64,000 bases of DNA from assembly GCA_035528035.1 (NCBI GenBank), contig DATKZI010000014.1, forward strand, positions 62,001 through 126,000. The letters are read 5' to 3'. This DNA comes from JABLTI01 sp035528035. Its GTDB lineage: Archaea; Asgardarchaeota; Heimdallarchaeia; JABLTI01. How positions within the stretch are numbered: the stretch's first letter is position 1; each line of letters begins with the position of its first letter. Positions 45,817 through 55,599 of this stretch are shown here, piece by piece. The notes beneath the pieces were generated by a model. The model was not told the origin of the DNA. It saw nothing but the letters and a program-made list of their open reading frames with translations, and did not search any database. A program made the position numbers and the translations under genes.

Positions 45817-46704
45817 CTAGTACCTTCCAAAAAACCAATTATTATCCCAATTACCTAACCAAGCAATGGTCAATACACCAGGACCAAGATGAACACCAAC
45901 AGCAGGACCAATTTCAACCACTCTTATCTCTTTAGGAGCATTTGGTAAATCCTTAATTGCTTGATAAAGGTCATCAGTTCGTGTTTTATTGTCGGCATAT
46001 CCTAACCAAACTGTATCGGTTATTAAGTTATCAAAGATTTTAGGAGCTAATGCAACAAATTTTTCATAACCTTCTTCAAAACCGGTAACAGCTCCAAAAC
46101 TATTAACTGAGCCTTCGGTAAGCTCTAAGACTGGTTTCTTTTTCAAAAGTGTTCCTAGAACTTTTTTTGCTCTACCTATTCTTCCACCTCGATGTAAAAA
46201 TTCCAAGGTTTCAACAACACCACAAATATTAGCTTTAGGCACAAAACTATTTTTCAAAGTATTTAAGATGCTTTCCTTATTTTTCCCTTCTTTTACTAAT
46301 TTAGCGGTTTCATAAACAGTTAATCCAAATGGATGTGTAACAGTATTACTATCTATAATAACAAGATCCTTATCAGGTAGCATTTGTTTAGCTAAATTAA
46401 CTGAATTTAAGGTTCCTGACATATTAGGTGTAATATGAATTGATATAACTGTTTCATAACCTTGATCAAACGCTTTATTATAATATTCTAAAAATTCACG
46501 AGTTGATGGCTGAGAAGTTGAGGGCCAAATTGACTTATCTGTTTGAATACGTTGATAAACTTCATTAGCGGTGATAGATACTCCATCTTTGAATTTCTCT
46601 TCGCCAAAGAAAATATTTAGTGGTACAACATCGATATCATATTTTTTAGCTAAATCAATTGGAATATCACATGTAGAATCCGTTATTATTTTAATTTTAG
46701 ACAT
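45817..46704 (-). CDS. DegV-family fatty-acid-binding protein
   Basis: A 295-residue DegV protein. The family opening IKIITDSTCDIP, the STSQPSTREFLEYY motif (about 61-74), SIHITPNMSGTLNSVNLAK (about 88-106), and the late GPAVGVHLGPG are all present. DegV relatives bind long-chain fatty acids; in some bacteria (FakB) they present them to a kinase. No fatty acid kinase is visible here. With PlsY at 32 kb it is a second hint of acyl-lipid handling. Confidence 0.9.
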   Translation of the reverse strand: MSKIKIITDSTCDIPIDLAKKYDIDVVPLNIFFGEEKFKDGVSITANEVYQRIQTDKSIWPSTSQPSTREFLEYYNKAFDQGYETVISIHITPNMSGTLNSVNLAKQMLPDKDLVIIDSNTVTHPFGLTVYETAKLVKEGKNKESILNTLKNSFVPKANICGVVETLEFLHRGGRIGRAKKVLGTLLKKKPVLELTEGSVNSFGAVTGFEEGYEKFVALAPKIFDNLITDTVWLGYADNKTRTDDLYQAIKDLPNAPKEIRVVEIGPAVGVHLGPGVLTIAWLGNWDNNWFFGRY

Positions 46705-46907
46705 TAATTTATCTCCTGCTGGATATTTTCCGAATATGAATTATTTGATAACTGAAAGCTATCGACTTTAAAAGATTTTTTAAAGTCTATTTAAGTTTAG
46801 ATTCTTTTTACAGTAAGACTAATTCAAGCATTTTTATATCCAAAAAGTAATTATTGAAGAGTATAGTTTTAAAAAACTGCTAATGATGAAATTGTGTTGA
46901 TGTGAAA

Positions 46908-49052
46908 ATGTCTGAAACAAAATATAATCCGACAATTATTGATATGATTTCTTTAGAGATAGGGCAAGATTTTACTATCTCACCAGAAGGTGATAAAGTA
47001 GCTTTTACTGATAAAAAACCGAATTGGAATGAAAATTGTTATGAAAATATTTGTTATGTTCATAATATAAAAGAAAAGAAAACCTTTCAATTAACTCGTT
47101 TTGGTTCAGTTAAACAAATGCATTGGTTATCTAATGATTCTCTTGCTGTTCTAAAAACTGATTCCAATGATAATAATAGCAAAAACCAAGTTTACCTTTT
47201 TGAAGACTTAATTGGGGAACCTTTGGATATAACTGACCATGCGAAAGGAGTTAAGGATTTCAAACCATTTAGTAATGGTATACTATATTTAGCTGATGAT
47301 CCCATTCGAGCTGAAAAAAAGCAACAGAAAGAAAAATTCGGTACAATTGTTCATTTTGAACAAGATAAAAGTGCAAATGCTTTATACTATATTGATATTG
47401 TCAGATTGAAAAAACATAGAGAAAATATCAAAAATAGAATCGATGATTCAGAAGAAGAGGATCCACTACCAATCATCGAGGTTAGTAAGCTCTTAGATGA
47501 ACCGTTAACTATTGTGAATTTTTTCCCAACAAAACAAAATGATGCTATCTATTTATTATGTCGACTTAAAGATGATATGGTATTCTTTACCGAAACTGTC
47601 AATTATAAAATTACTATTGATCCTGAAGAAGCAATGAAAAAATATCTTGAAATTAAGAAAGCAAAAAAGGACAAGGATAATACTTCTGTTAATAAAAAAA
47701 TTGACGAAGATTATTCCTATATTGGTGAAATGTTAAAATTCGGTTTTCCAGTTGGCTTTTGTTGGATAGAAGCAGTTTCACCAGATGGAAACGAAATTCT
47801 AATATCTCACAAGGAAAGGGATAATAAATTCTACACACAAAGTGATTATTGGGTTTTGGATTTAGAAAAATGGAAAGAAATTTTAACAGAAGAAAAGATT
47901 ACCGAAAAAATAGTTAAAATTACTGGCGATTTAGATCGTAATTCTTTAAATGTAAAATGGACAAACAATGGTATTTTTACATTAATTCCTGATAGAACTG
48001 AAAATGCTATTTTGAAAATAGAAAAAGAAGGGATTTTGAAGCGATTATCTCTTGAAGGATTTATTGTTGATGGTAGTAATTTTGATATTTCTGAAAATGG
48101 CTTTCTTTGCATTAATGGGTCCAATAATGAAACAATAGGTGAATTATTTGTATCAAGCAAACCAGTTTCAGAAGATAATTTAGATTTAGTTCAAGTAACT
48201 AAAAGAAATAAACAGTTAGAGGATTGGAAAGTAGGAACGTTAGAAACAATCCATTGGAAAAGTAAAGATGGAACTGAAATTGATGGTATTCTAAGAAAAC
48301 CCATTAATTTTGACCCAAAGACAAAGTATCCATTAGTGTTAGTTATTCATGGAGGTCCTACTTGGTATAATACAGAAAGGTTGCTCGACAATGAAGATAT
48401 GTATACTTATCCTACATTTCAATTTTCTATTGCGGGAATATTAGTTTTAAAAATAAATTACCGAGGATCAATTGGTCGAGGGCAAGAATTTTTAGAATTA
48501 AATAAAGAGAATTTAGGTATTGGAGATATGTGGGATCTCGAGAGCGCAATTGATTATTTGGATTCTCTAGGTTTTATTGATACTGAACGCATAGGTTGTA
48601 TGGGGTGGAGTCAAGGAGGATATATCTCTGCTTTTGTAGGTATGCATTCAAAGAGATTTAAAGCTGTCTCTGTAGGTGCAGGGATATCTGATTGGTACAG
48701 TTATCATGTTAGTAATGATATTCCACAATTTACTACTAATTATCTTTCAGTATCTCCTTTCCGAGATCGTGAAATTTATAATAAAACAGCTCCTATCAGC
48801 AAGCTAAAGGAAGCTCAAACACCCATGCTCATTCAACATGGAGAGTTAGATCAAAGGGTACCATTATCAAATGCAAAAGAACTTTATAGGGGATTAAAAG
48901 AAATGAATATCCCAGTTGAATTTTTTGTCTATCCAGGTATGACTCACTCAATTTCTAAACCTAAAGAAAATAGAGCACTTATGCATCAAAACCTTACTTG
49001 GTTTAATCATTATTTACTTGGTGAAGAACTAATCTTCTATAAGGAAGATTAA
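46908..49052 (+). CDS. S9-family peptidase, acylaminoacyl-peptidase type
   Basis: A 714-residue S9 enzyme from ATG 46908 (GTG 46902 is in frame). The N-terminal propeller is less regular than in the enzyme at 40296 and carries a charged insert near 240-270. The hydrolase domain has VIHGGPTWYN, nucleophile Ser568 in CMGWSQGGYIS, an acid in HGELDQRVPL, and His in GMTHSIS near the end. It is cytosolic and probably trims peptides. It ends at a strong terminator. Confidence 0.92.
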   Translation: MSETKYNPTIIDMISLEIGQDFTISPEGDKVAFTDKKPNWNENCYENICYVHNIKEKKTFQLTRFGSVKQMHWLSNDSLAVLKTDSNDNNSKNQVYLFEDLIGEPLDITDHAKGVKDFKPFSNGILYLADDPIRAEKKQQKEKFGTIVHFEQDKSANALYYIDIVRLKKHRENIKNRIDDSEEEDPLPIIEVSKLLDEPLTIVNFFPTKQNDAIYLLCRLKDDMVFFTETVNYKITIDPEEAMKKYLEIKKAKKDKDNTSVNKKIDEDYSYIGEMLKFGFPVGFCWIEAVSPDGNEILISHKERDNKFYTQSDYWVLDLEKWKEILTEEKITEKIVKITGDLDRNSLNVKWTNNGIFTLIPDRTENAILKIEKEGILKRLSLEGFIVDGSNFDISENGFLCINGSNNETIGELFVSSKPVSEDNLDLVQVTKRNKQLEDWKVGTLETIHWKSKDGTEIDGILRKPINFDPKTKYPLVLVIHGGPTWYNTERLLDNEDMYTYPTFQFSIAGILVLKINYRGSIGRGQEFLELNKENLGIGDMWDLESAIDYLDSLGFIDTERIGCMGWSQGGYISAFVGMHSKRFKAVSVGAGISDWYSYHVSNDIPQFTTNYLSVSPFRDREIYNKTAPISKLKEAQTPMLIQHGELDQRVPLSNAKELYRGLKEMNIPVEFFVYPGMTHSISKPKENRALMHQNLTWFNHYLLGEELIFYKED

Positions 49053-49058
49053 TTAATT

Positions 49059-49097
49059 GATGGAAATTATAATTTTTTTTTCCATCTATTTTTTTTT
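49059..49097 (+). terminator. strong terminator after the second S9 peptidase
   Basis: GATGGAAA (49059-49066) pairs perfectly with TTTCCATC (49079-49086), followed by TA and a run of about ten T. Confidence 0.7.
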
Positions 49098-49260
49098 ATT
49101 AATATGGATTAACAATACTCATTTTTACTTATTATCTTAATGTAATAGCGAATATTTTAAAAAGCCAAATGTAAACTAAAAACGTAAGAGTAAAGAGCCC
49201 TCTTGTATCCTACTTTGCTTTATGGATCAAATAAAACTCTAAGCTACTGAAGGTATATTT

Positions 49261-50196
49261 ATGGAATTAATAGCAAAGTATGGTCGAGAAGATTTGGCTG
49301 TTTTGTATATTACAAAAGAAGATAAGAAATATATCGAATTTGTTGAATCTTTACAACCACCTGTTCCTCGTGAAAAGAAATGGGTTTTAATTATTTCTAC
49401 AATGTATGGTTGTCCAGTCAGATGTTCCATGTGCGATGCTGGTACCTATTATTTAGGAAAAATCCCTACAGCTGTCATGCTCAAACAAATAGACTATATG
49501 GTTTCTAATAGATTTCCGGATAATAAAATCCCAGTTGAAAAATTTAAGATTCAATTCGCTCGAATGGGTGAGCCAGCACTTAATCTAGATGTTTTAGATG
49601 TTATGAGACAATTACCTGAAATTTATGATGCACCTGGTTTAATGCCATGTATCTCGACAATTGCACCTAAAAAGGCTCATAAATTCCTTTATGATTTAAT
49701 CCAAGTTAAAAATGACCTGTATTCTCATGGTCAATTCCAACTTCAATTCTCAATTCATTCTACTGATGAAAATACAAGAAAGAAAATCATTCCATACAAA
49801 ATCTGGTCACTAAAGGAAATTGCTGAATATAGTAATTCATTTTGGAACAAAGGTGATAGAAAGATAACCTTGAATTTTGCTTCAGAAAGAAGTAATCCTC
49901 TTGATCCAGAAAAATTAATTGAGATTTTTGATCCTAAAAAATTCTTTGTCAAAATTACTCCAATAAACCCTACAGGTATTGCTAAAGCCCATAGTTTACA
50001 ATCAATGATTTCTGTTGAAACTGGAGAGTTAGCAAAACAAAAAATCAAACAAATAGAGGACAAAGGTTTTGAAGTTCTTTTAAGTATAGGTGAAATAGAA
50101 GAGAATCATATTGGAAGTAATTGTGGGCAACATGCCCTTAAATTCCAAAATGGTTCCTATATGATAGAAACTTATCAAGAATTTCAAGAAACCTGA
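49261..50196 (+). CDS. radical SAM enzyme of the RlmN/Cfr type
   Basis: A 311-residue radical SAM protein. Cys51, Cys55 and Cys58 (YGCPVRCSMCDAG) bind the cluster. FARMGEPALN and SIHSTDENTRKKIIP are typical of the RlmN/Cfr methyltransferases, and Cys288 in GSNCGQHAL fits the C-terminal catalytic Cys that forms the methyl or protein-RNA thioether. It lacks the N-terminal RNA-binding domain of bacterial RlmN. It probably methylates RNA, but another substrate is possible. It heads an operon-like trio with the next two genes. Confidence 0.82.
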   Translation: MELIAKYGREDLAVLYITKEDKKYIEFVESLQPPVPREKKWVLIISTMYGCPVRCSMCDAGTYYLGKIPTAVMLKQIDYMVSNRFPDNKIPVEKFKIQFARMGEPALNLDVLDVMRQLPEIYDAPGLMPCISTIAPKKAHKFLYDLIQVKNDLYSHGQFQLQFSIHSTDENTRKKIIPYKIWSLKEIAEYSNSFWNKGDRKITLNFASERSNPLDPEKLIEIFDPKKFFVKITPINPTGIAKAHSLQSMISVETGELAKQKIKQIEDKGFEVLLSIGEIEENHIGSNCGQHALKFQNGSYMIETYQEFQET

Positions 50197-50209
50197 TCGT
50201 CTTATTTGT

Positions 50210-50890
50210 GTGAAAAAAATGAGAAAAGATGATTATTTCACTAATGAAAATAGAGAAAAGAAAATCTCTGAATGGAAAGAAATATTAGCTAACTACTATT
50301 CCTCAAAAAAGAGATTTGAATTTAGATTAGAACGAACTGCTTTAATGATAATTGATATGCAAGAATACTTTCTCAATCCTATTTCTCATGCCTACTTACC
50401 AGCTGCTCGTACAATTATTGAACCAATCAAGAAATTACAAAAAGCATTTATGGATAATGGTAAAGCAATATTTTTCACAAAATATGGTTTACATTCAGAT
50501 GATGAAGATATGAGTATAATGACACGATGGTGGAATGGTTCTCTTAATGTTGAGGATCCAATGTACGCAATCGTTCATGATTTTGATACTAATGAAGCTT
50601 GGACTTTTAATAAACCAACTTACGATACTTTCGTTAGAACTAATTTTTCTTATATTCTTTCAAAATTAAAATATACCAGTTTAGTTATTACCGGTGTAAC
50701 CACTCATTTGTGTTGCGAAAGTACTGCAAGAAGTGCCTTTAATAATGATATAGAAGTTTATCTGCCAATAGATTGTATGGCTACCTATACAGAAGAATTA
50801 CATCTGAATTCCTTGAAAGCTGCTAGCCATGGATTCGGAATACCGACCACTAGCTATGAACTTTTGGAGATAATAAAAAATGAAGAATAA
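50210..50890 (+). CDS. isochorismatase-family cysteine hydrolase
   Basis: A 226-residue hydrolase of the isochorismatase/nicotinamidase superfamily. The triad is Asp49 in LMIIDMQEYF, Lys135 in NKPTYDTF, and Cys168 in TGVTTHLCCES. About 40 extra N-terminal residues precede the core. The start is GTG 50210 or ATG 50219. Nicotinamide, ureidoacrylate or another amide is possible. It overlaps the next gene by 11 bases, so translation is coupled. Confidence 0.9.
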   Translation: MKKMRKDDYFTNENREKKISEWKEILANYYSSKKRFEFRLERTALMIIDMQEYFLNPISHAYLPAARTIIEPIKKLQKAFMDNGKAIFFTKYGLHSDDEDMSIMTRWWNGSLNVEDPMYAIVHDFDTNEAWTFNKPTYDTFVRTNFSYILSKLKYTSLVITGVTTHLCCESTARSAFNNDIEVYLPIDCMATYTEELHLNSLKAASHGFGIPTTSYELLEIIKNEE

Positions 50891-51764
50891 AGAATGTCAA
50901 GTAGCAATCATTGGTGCTGGTCCTGCAGGTTCTGCTGCAGCAATTCAACTTATAAGAGCTGGAATAGAAGTAATAATTTTTGAAGAAAAGAAGATTGGCG
51001 GTTTAGCTATTAATGCTAATCTAATTGAAAATTATCTAGGTTTTCCACAGGGAATTGAGGGAGAGAAATTTGTTAAATTACTAGAAGAACAACTTGATGC
51101 TAATGTAATTGAAATCTTTTTTGAAAAAATACTTAACATCAAATTTGAATCTGAAAAATTCATTATCTCAAGTGAAAAAACTCAATGTATTTCTAATTAC
51201 CTTATTATTGCTACAGGGACTAAACCTATTGTTTACAATATTGAAGGTTCGGAATTATTATTAGCTAATAATTTGTTATTCTACGAACCAAAAGATATCC
51301 CTAAGAATAAATTAGCAAAACAGAAAATAGCTATTATTGGTGGTGGAGATGCTGCTTTTGATTATGCATTGAATCTTGTTCAAAAAGATAATCAAATAGT
51401 AATCATTCACAGAAATGATAATTTCAAATGCTTGCAGTTGCTTTATCACCGAGTCATCAATGTGAAGGAAATCAATCTTAATTCATCCTCCATTATTGAG
51501 AAATTTGAACTGCAAAAAGATAACAAGATAAAAATAATTTTCGAGGATAAACCATCATTAGTAGTAGATTTAGTAATGGTAGCAATTGGACGAAAACCAA
51601 ATAACGAGCTTATAATAAATCTATCAAAAGATATGCTTGAAAATGGACGACTATACCAGATAGGCGATTTGGTCAATAAACATTATCGTCAAATTTTAAT
51701 AGCTGCTAGTGATGGACTGGAATGTGCTATGGATATTATTAGAGAGATAGAATCTCGAGAGTAG
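50880..51764 (+). CDS. thioredoxin-reductase-like FAD/NAD(P) oxidoreductase without redox cysteines
   Basis: A 294-residue flavoprotein with an FAD motif (AIIGAGPAGSAAA near residue 9), an NAD(P) motif (AIIGGGDAAFDYA near 150), ATGTKP, and a C-terminal QIGDL. Thioredoxin reductases carry CxxC just before the second Rossmann domain; here no such pair exists. It is closer in logic to ferredoxin/flavodoxin-NAD(P) reductases of this fold. It is coupled to the isochorismatase-like gene, so the two may work in one catabolic step. Confidence 0.85.
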   Translation: MKNKECQVAIIGAGPAGSAAAIQLIRAGIEVIIFEEKKIGGLAINANLIENYLGFPQGIEGEKFVKLLEEQLDANVIEIFFEKILNIKFESEKFIISSEKTQCISNYLIIATGTKPIVYNIEGSELLLANNLLFYEPKDIPKNKLAKQKIAIIGGGDAAFDYALNLVQKDNQIVIIHRNDNFKCLQLLYHRVINVKEINLNSSSIIEKFELQKDNKIKIIFEDKPSLVVDLVMVAIGRKPNNELIINLSKDMLENGRLYQIGDLVNKHYRQILIAASDGLECAMDIIREIESRE

Positions 51765-51768
51765 GAAA

Positions 51769-52179
51769 TTATATCTCAGCCAACCAATTACGATAACCTT
51801 TTTCCTTAATTTCTAATAGTAATTCATATTGCCATTGATCTTTCTTTATTTTCTCACAATTATCAAAAGATGAACAATTCGAGCAGATGTCAATATTTTT
51901 GGTTTGAGCATATTTTCTTGTTTCACAGAAAGGCAAACCTTTTTTTTGCATCCAGAACATGAACCAAAATTAATTTTTAAATCTTCTAGGAAGTTATAGA
52001 ATTCTTGTTCCCTTTTGAAAGATTTTACTCTATCACTGAATTCGTTCAAATTATTATAAAGACCTAAACTTTTCATAGAACCAATTAGATTTGTTATCTC
52101 TAGCAATTTCACCTTTTTTCATTTCACAATTATTACAATTATTTCCACAAAAACTAAAATTATCAAATACTGGAATAAT
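51769..52179 (-). pseudogene. DUF3795-like cysteine-rich protein split over three frames
   Basis: Three overlapping frames read as one protein. Frame one gives FCGNNCNNCEMKK, frame two EITNLIGSMKSLGLYNNL through FGSCSGCKKK, and frame three GLPFCETRKYAQTKNIDICSNC to the end. The joins fall at an A6 run (T6 at 52114-52119 on the plus strand) that would need five A, and an A8 run (T8 at 51940-51947) that would need nine. The joined cysteine pattern (CG..C..C, C.GC, FC, C..C) fits DUF3795 proteins. A strong GGAGGAG (52182-52188) precedes the region, but no ATG/GTG/TTG follows; ATT at 52177-52179 is the nearest candidate. Either homopolymer errors or a recent pseudogene. Confidence 0.6.
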
Positions 52180-52249
52180 TACTCCTCCTCTATTAAAGAT
52201 AAGCTTGATTAATTAAGTATATTATAAAAGGTTCTTATTTTTTTCGGAA

Positions 52250-52696
52250 TTAATTTGAAGTAGAATAATTATTTTTGATATGTACTAAAGTAGATCTATT
52301 TTTAAAAGTGCTTTTCCATAGATTAAAGATTAATCTTTGATAGATTGGTTCATCTTGTAGATATTGATAAATTTGCTCAATTGAAAGAAAATTACCAAAT
52401 CTGTCTATTAAAGTGATAGGCTCATTTTTTCTTCTCATGAATTTTATTCTATTGACTTTTTTTCTAAAAAATCTTTTCAGCTTTGATTTTTTTCCTTTTT
52501 CTAAAAGTTTAATGAAGTCAAAATTCGTTAATTCATATCCAGTAGACCAAGAATATTTTATTATAAAATCATCATTAAAGTGATGTAATGGTTTAGCTAT
52601 CATGCAATTTGGGCATTTTATTGTATTCTTTAATTTATTAAATTTCATGGCGTATTCATTTGAACATAATTTACATTTAATTATTAGATCGGACAT
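52250..52696 (-). CDS. zinc-ribbon protein of unknown function
   Basis: A 148-residue protein from ATG 52696 (an earlier start at 52705 adds three residues). The N-terminal zinc ribbon is IKCKLCSNEYAMKF with a second pair KCPNC. The remainder is basic and helical (KSKLKRFFRKKVNRIKFMRR), which suggests nucleic-acid contact. No family recognised. It is very AT-rich, like its divergent neighbour at 52846, and the two may have been acquired together. Confidence 0.55.
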   Translation of the reverse strand: MSDLIIKCKLCSNEYAMKFNKLKNTIKCPNCMIAKPLHHFNDDFIIKYSWSTGYELTNFDFIKLLEKGKKSKLKRFFRKKVNRIKFMRRKNEPITLIDRFGNFLSIEQIYQYLQDEPIYQRLIFNLWKSTFKNRSTLVHIKNNYSTSN

Positions 52697-52845
52697 GAGT
52701 ATCATTTTTATTCTATTGATATATTTCTATTAAAAAAAGGTTATATTTGAAAATTTTCCATATAATCAATTTATTTGTATTATAGAAACTAATTTTATTA
52801 TAAAACGACTAACATTATTAGTTCTATATCAGAAAAAGAAAAATT

Positions 52846-54699
52846 GTGGATAATAAAGATCAAAAAGTAATTATTTTTCACTTTAGGAATGGAGATTTTA
52901 TTACCTGGAGAAATAAAAGGATGGCAAAGAATAATCAAGGTAATATTCAAACGTTAGAAGGTTTAAGACAATTATTTATTGAAAAAATCTTAAAGGTTGA
53001 AGATTATTTAGGAAGAATAATTGATAATAAAGAATTAAATATTAAATACCAAGAAATTAATTCCTTATATGATATACCAGATTTGGGGAGAAATTTCGGA
53101 TCAATATATGATAAAGACAACACTTTAATACTTGGAAATTGGTTGCAGAATTTAACAAATAATGAAAACTCGATATTAGTGGATTTCATTCTGACAAGAG
53201 AAGCTTTTAGAAGATTTTTGGATCAAGATTTACCAAAATTTCATTCATATGAGCGATTTACTGAAATCTTACTACAGATAATAGCAATTTTATGGATAAT
53301 TGAAACCTATCCAAGAAAATACACAAGCTATCATATAAGTGTAATTAGACAAAGAACTGATGCCTATGAAGAATCAGAAAATATTTTGAAATCTAATTCA
53401 TGGGTCTACTTCATGAATAATGCAGTTCAGCAAAATATTCCAGCAAAGAGTATTTATAAAGTACTAATTGAACGTGTTAAGGATGCTATTACAGAAGAGA
53501 AATCGATAGTAGATTTAGCATGGGATCTTATGTACTGGCTGAAAGCTCATTTACCTGAAGAAATATCTTATGGTTTACCCTTCTATATTAAAAAGAAAAG
53601 ACACTATGATTTGTTGAAAACATTAAGTAAACGAAAATATGAAAATTCATCTGCATTACAATTGAGTGGAATTATAGGGAAAAGTCACAATTCAATAACG
53701 ATTAGTTTTAAGCAAATAATGGATGAATATGGAATTTATTGGTGGCCAAACATAGATATTTTGAAATTGAAGTTATATCCTTATTTCTTACGAATAAAGA
53801 CTGAGAAAAAAGAGCATCACGAATTAATTATTGAAAAAATGAAAACTGTTAGATATTTTAAATTTATAAGAGAAAGTGTGTCTGAAAATAAAAGAACTAT
53901 TGTTGGATGGATGGATAGTCCTCTTACAGTTTATGAGCAATTACTAGATTATTTCGAGAAACTTAAGAGAAGTGGATTCGTAATTGATTATTTCCTAAAA
54001 CAGATAAGACATAAGAGAGTTACATGGACAATTTCAACAAAGAAATATGAACCCAAAGAAGAAATATATCTGAAATTACTAAATACTACTGATAAAAAGA
54101 GCCATACAAGAATTATAGCAATGGATAAAAAATATGAGATAGCATCTCTTCAGAAAGAAAAAGAGGAATATTTCAATGAAAATGTTTTAATGTTCATTGG
54201 AAGCTTAATGTCGAAACATTTGGGGAAATCAAATATAATCTTCAATCCTATTGAATTAGTATATGAATTATGTGAAAAGAATGAGGTTGATTCAAAAAAT
54301 AGTGAAAAGGTTAGAGATTTCATAAATCAAATGGAAATACGATGTCGACGATTGGAGATTTTTGATTATTACCTTTATTTTAGAGAGTTTATTTTGTTCA
54401 AAAAAGCTTTGTATTTTGAGATTCCTCTAATAAAAAATATGCAAATAATAGACACTCTCTTAGAGAAACTTGAGATTACACGTGAAATGATAAGACTAAC
54501 ATTTATGGATAGAATAGTTGTATTATTTCCTGATGTGATATATGAAAGCATATTAAGAGAAAAAATAGAGAATCTATTAGAAGAGAAAGATATAAATTTT
54601 ATTTGCTTGCAATTAAACTATCATCGTGGTTTGAAGAGATCAAAATTTTTATTTAATGAAGTTTATGATTTTGATAAAAATCAATGGAAAATAACTTAG
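52846..54699 (+). CDS. large uncharacterised protein with probable winged-helix segment
   Basis: A 617-residue, strongly helical, basic protein that I do not recognise. GTG 52846 is the start, with a TATA-like TCTATAT at 52822-52828 about 20 bases upstream, so it may be leaderless. Residues about 270-320 (SSALQLSGIIGKSHNSITISFKQIM...) look like a helix-turn-helix pair, and a second such unit may lie near 365-405. No membrane segment or enzyme motif is visible. It is divergent from the zinc-ribbon gene, so a regulatory role is possible but unproven. Confidence 0.6.
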   Translation: MDNKDQKVIIFHFRNGDFITWRNKRMAKNNQGNIQTLEGLRQLFIEKILKVEDYLGRIIDNKELNIKYQEINSLYDIPDLGRNFGSIYDKDNTLILGNWLQNLTNNENSILVDFILTREAFRRFLDQDLPKFHSYERFTEILLQIIAILWIIETYPRKYTSYHISVIRQRTDAYEESENILKSNSWVYFMNNAVQQNIPAKSIYKVLIERVKDAITEEKSIVDLAWDLMYWLKAHLPEEISYGLPFYIKKKRHYDLLKTLSKRKYENSSALQLSGIIGKSHNSITISFKQIMDEYGIYWWPNIDILKLKLYPYFLRIKTEKKEHHELIIEKMKTVRYFKFIRESVSENKRTIVGWMDSPLTVYEQLLDYFEKLKRSGFVIDYFLKQIRHKRVTWTISTKKYEPKEEIYLKLLNTTDKKSHTRIIAMDKKYEIASLQKEKEEYFNENVLMFIGSLMSKHLGKSNIIFNPIELVYELCEKNEVDSKNSEKVRDFINQMEIRCRRLEIFDYYLYFREFILFKKALYFEIPLIKNMQIIDTLLEKLEITREMIRLTFMDRIVVLFPDVIYESILREKIENLLEEKDINFICLQLNYHRGLKRSKFLFNEVYDFDKNQWKIT

Positions 54700-54845
54700 A
54701 TTTTTGTTAAATTTCTGAATAATAAAAAATGAATTTTTTACTCTTTAATTAAATGGCAAAATAATTTGTTTTATAACTTTTAGAATTATAAAAAGTAATT
54801 TTTAATCACTTTTTCATTTATTGATAATTATTATATAATTAAAAC

Positions 54846-55517
54846 ATGATTTCTAGGCTTAAGGAAAGGAAATTTCCTAGGAGTTTGAGAATGAATAAAA
54901 AAATAAATCCTTTACTATTTATTTTGTTTGTTTTTATGATTTTTTCTGTAAGTAATTATGTTACAGTAAAAAGTATTAGCTATTTGGCAGTAGATGTTGA
55001 GATAGAATATGTTTCCGTTAGAAGCGTTAATGATTGCGATGATGATTTCTATTCTGAATACTATCTCAAATTAATAGGCCCAGGAGCAACATATAAATCG
55101 ACCGTAAAATCAAATTATTATTATGATGAAGCTTATTTGAATGAACCTAAATGGCCTACACAACCCCTATATAGTGTTGGTTTTTCATGGAGTGAAAAAA
55201 CTTATTGGAATGTTCGTATAGATGATGGTGATAAACTATTTAAAATAAGAATTTATGAAGATGATTCATTATTTGATGCTTTAATCGTTGAAGGGTATTT
55301 ATACGTCAAAAAAATGGTTTCAGCTGGAGGAACTATTGCTTTTAATGGATTATATTCTCATCATTATGCTAATTATCCTAGAACTTACATTCTTTATGAG
55401 AATAACAATGTAAAATACTATGTCATTAATGGTGCTACAGAATATTTTGGTGTGTATCCAGATCGTATATCAAACGGCTTAACAATAAATGTGATACTAA
55501 CTTATCATTGGGTATAA
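54846..55517 (+). CDS. secreted protein of unknown function
   Basis: A 223-residue protein with a basic N-terminus, a signal-anchor helix (INPLLFILFVFMIFSVSNYV, about residues 21-40), and a beta-rich, Tyr/Asp-rich extracellular domain (for example RIDDGDKLFKIRIYEDD). There is no C-terminal anchor. Start could also be ATG 54891 (MNKK), which gives a more usual signal peptide. No family recognised. Confidence 0.6.
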   Translation: MISRLKERKFPRSLRMNKKINPLLFILFVFMIFSVSNYVTVKSISYLAVDVEIEYVSVRSVNDCDDDFYSEYYLKLIGPGATYKSTVKSNYYYDEAYLNEPKWPTQPLYSVGFSWSEKTYWNVRIDDGDKLFKIRIYEDDSLFDALIVEGYLYVKKMVSAGGTIAFNGLYSHHYANYPRTYILYENNNVKYYVINGATEYFGVYPDRISNGLTINVILTYHWV

Positions 55518-55599
55518 TCTATTCTTTTTTTCTTTTTTTTATTTTTTTTCGCATAATAATTTAAAAGAGAAATACATAAAAAATTCAGGTGAAATTAAT

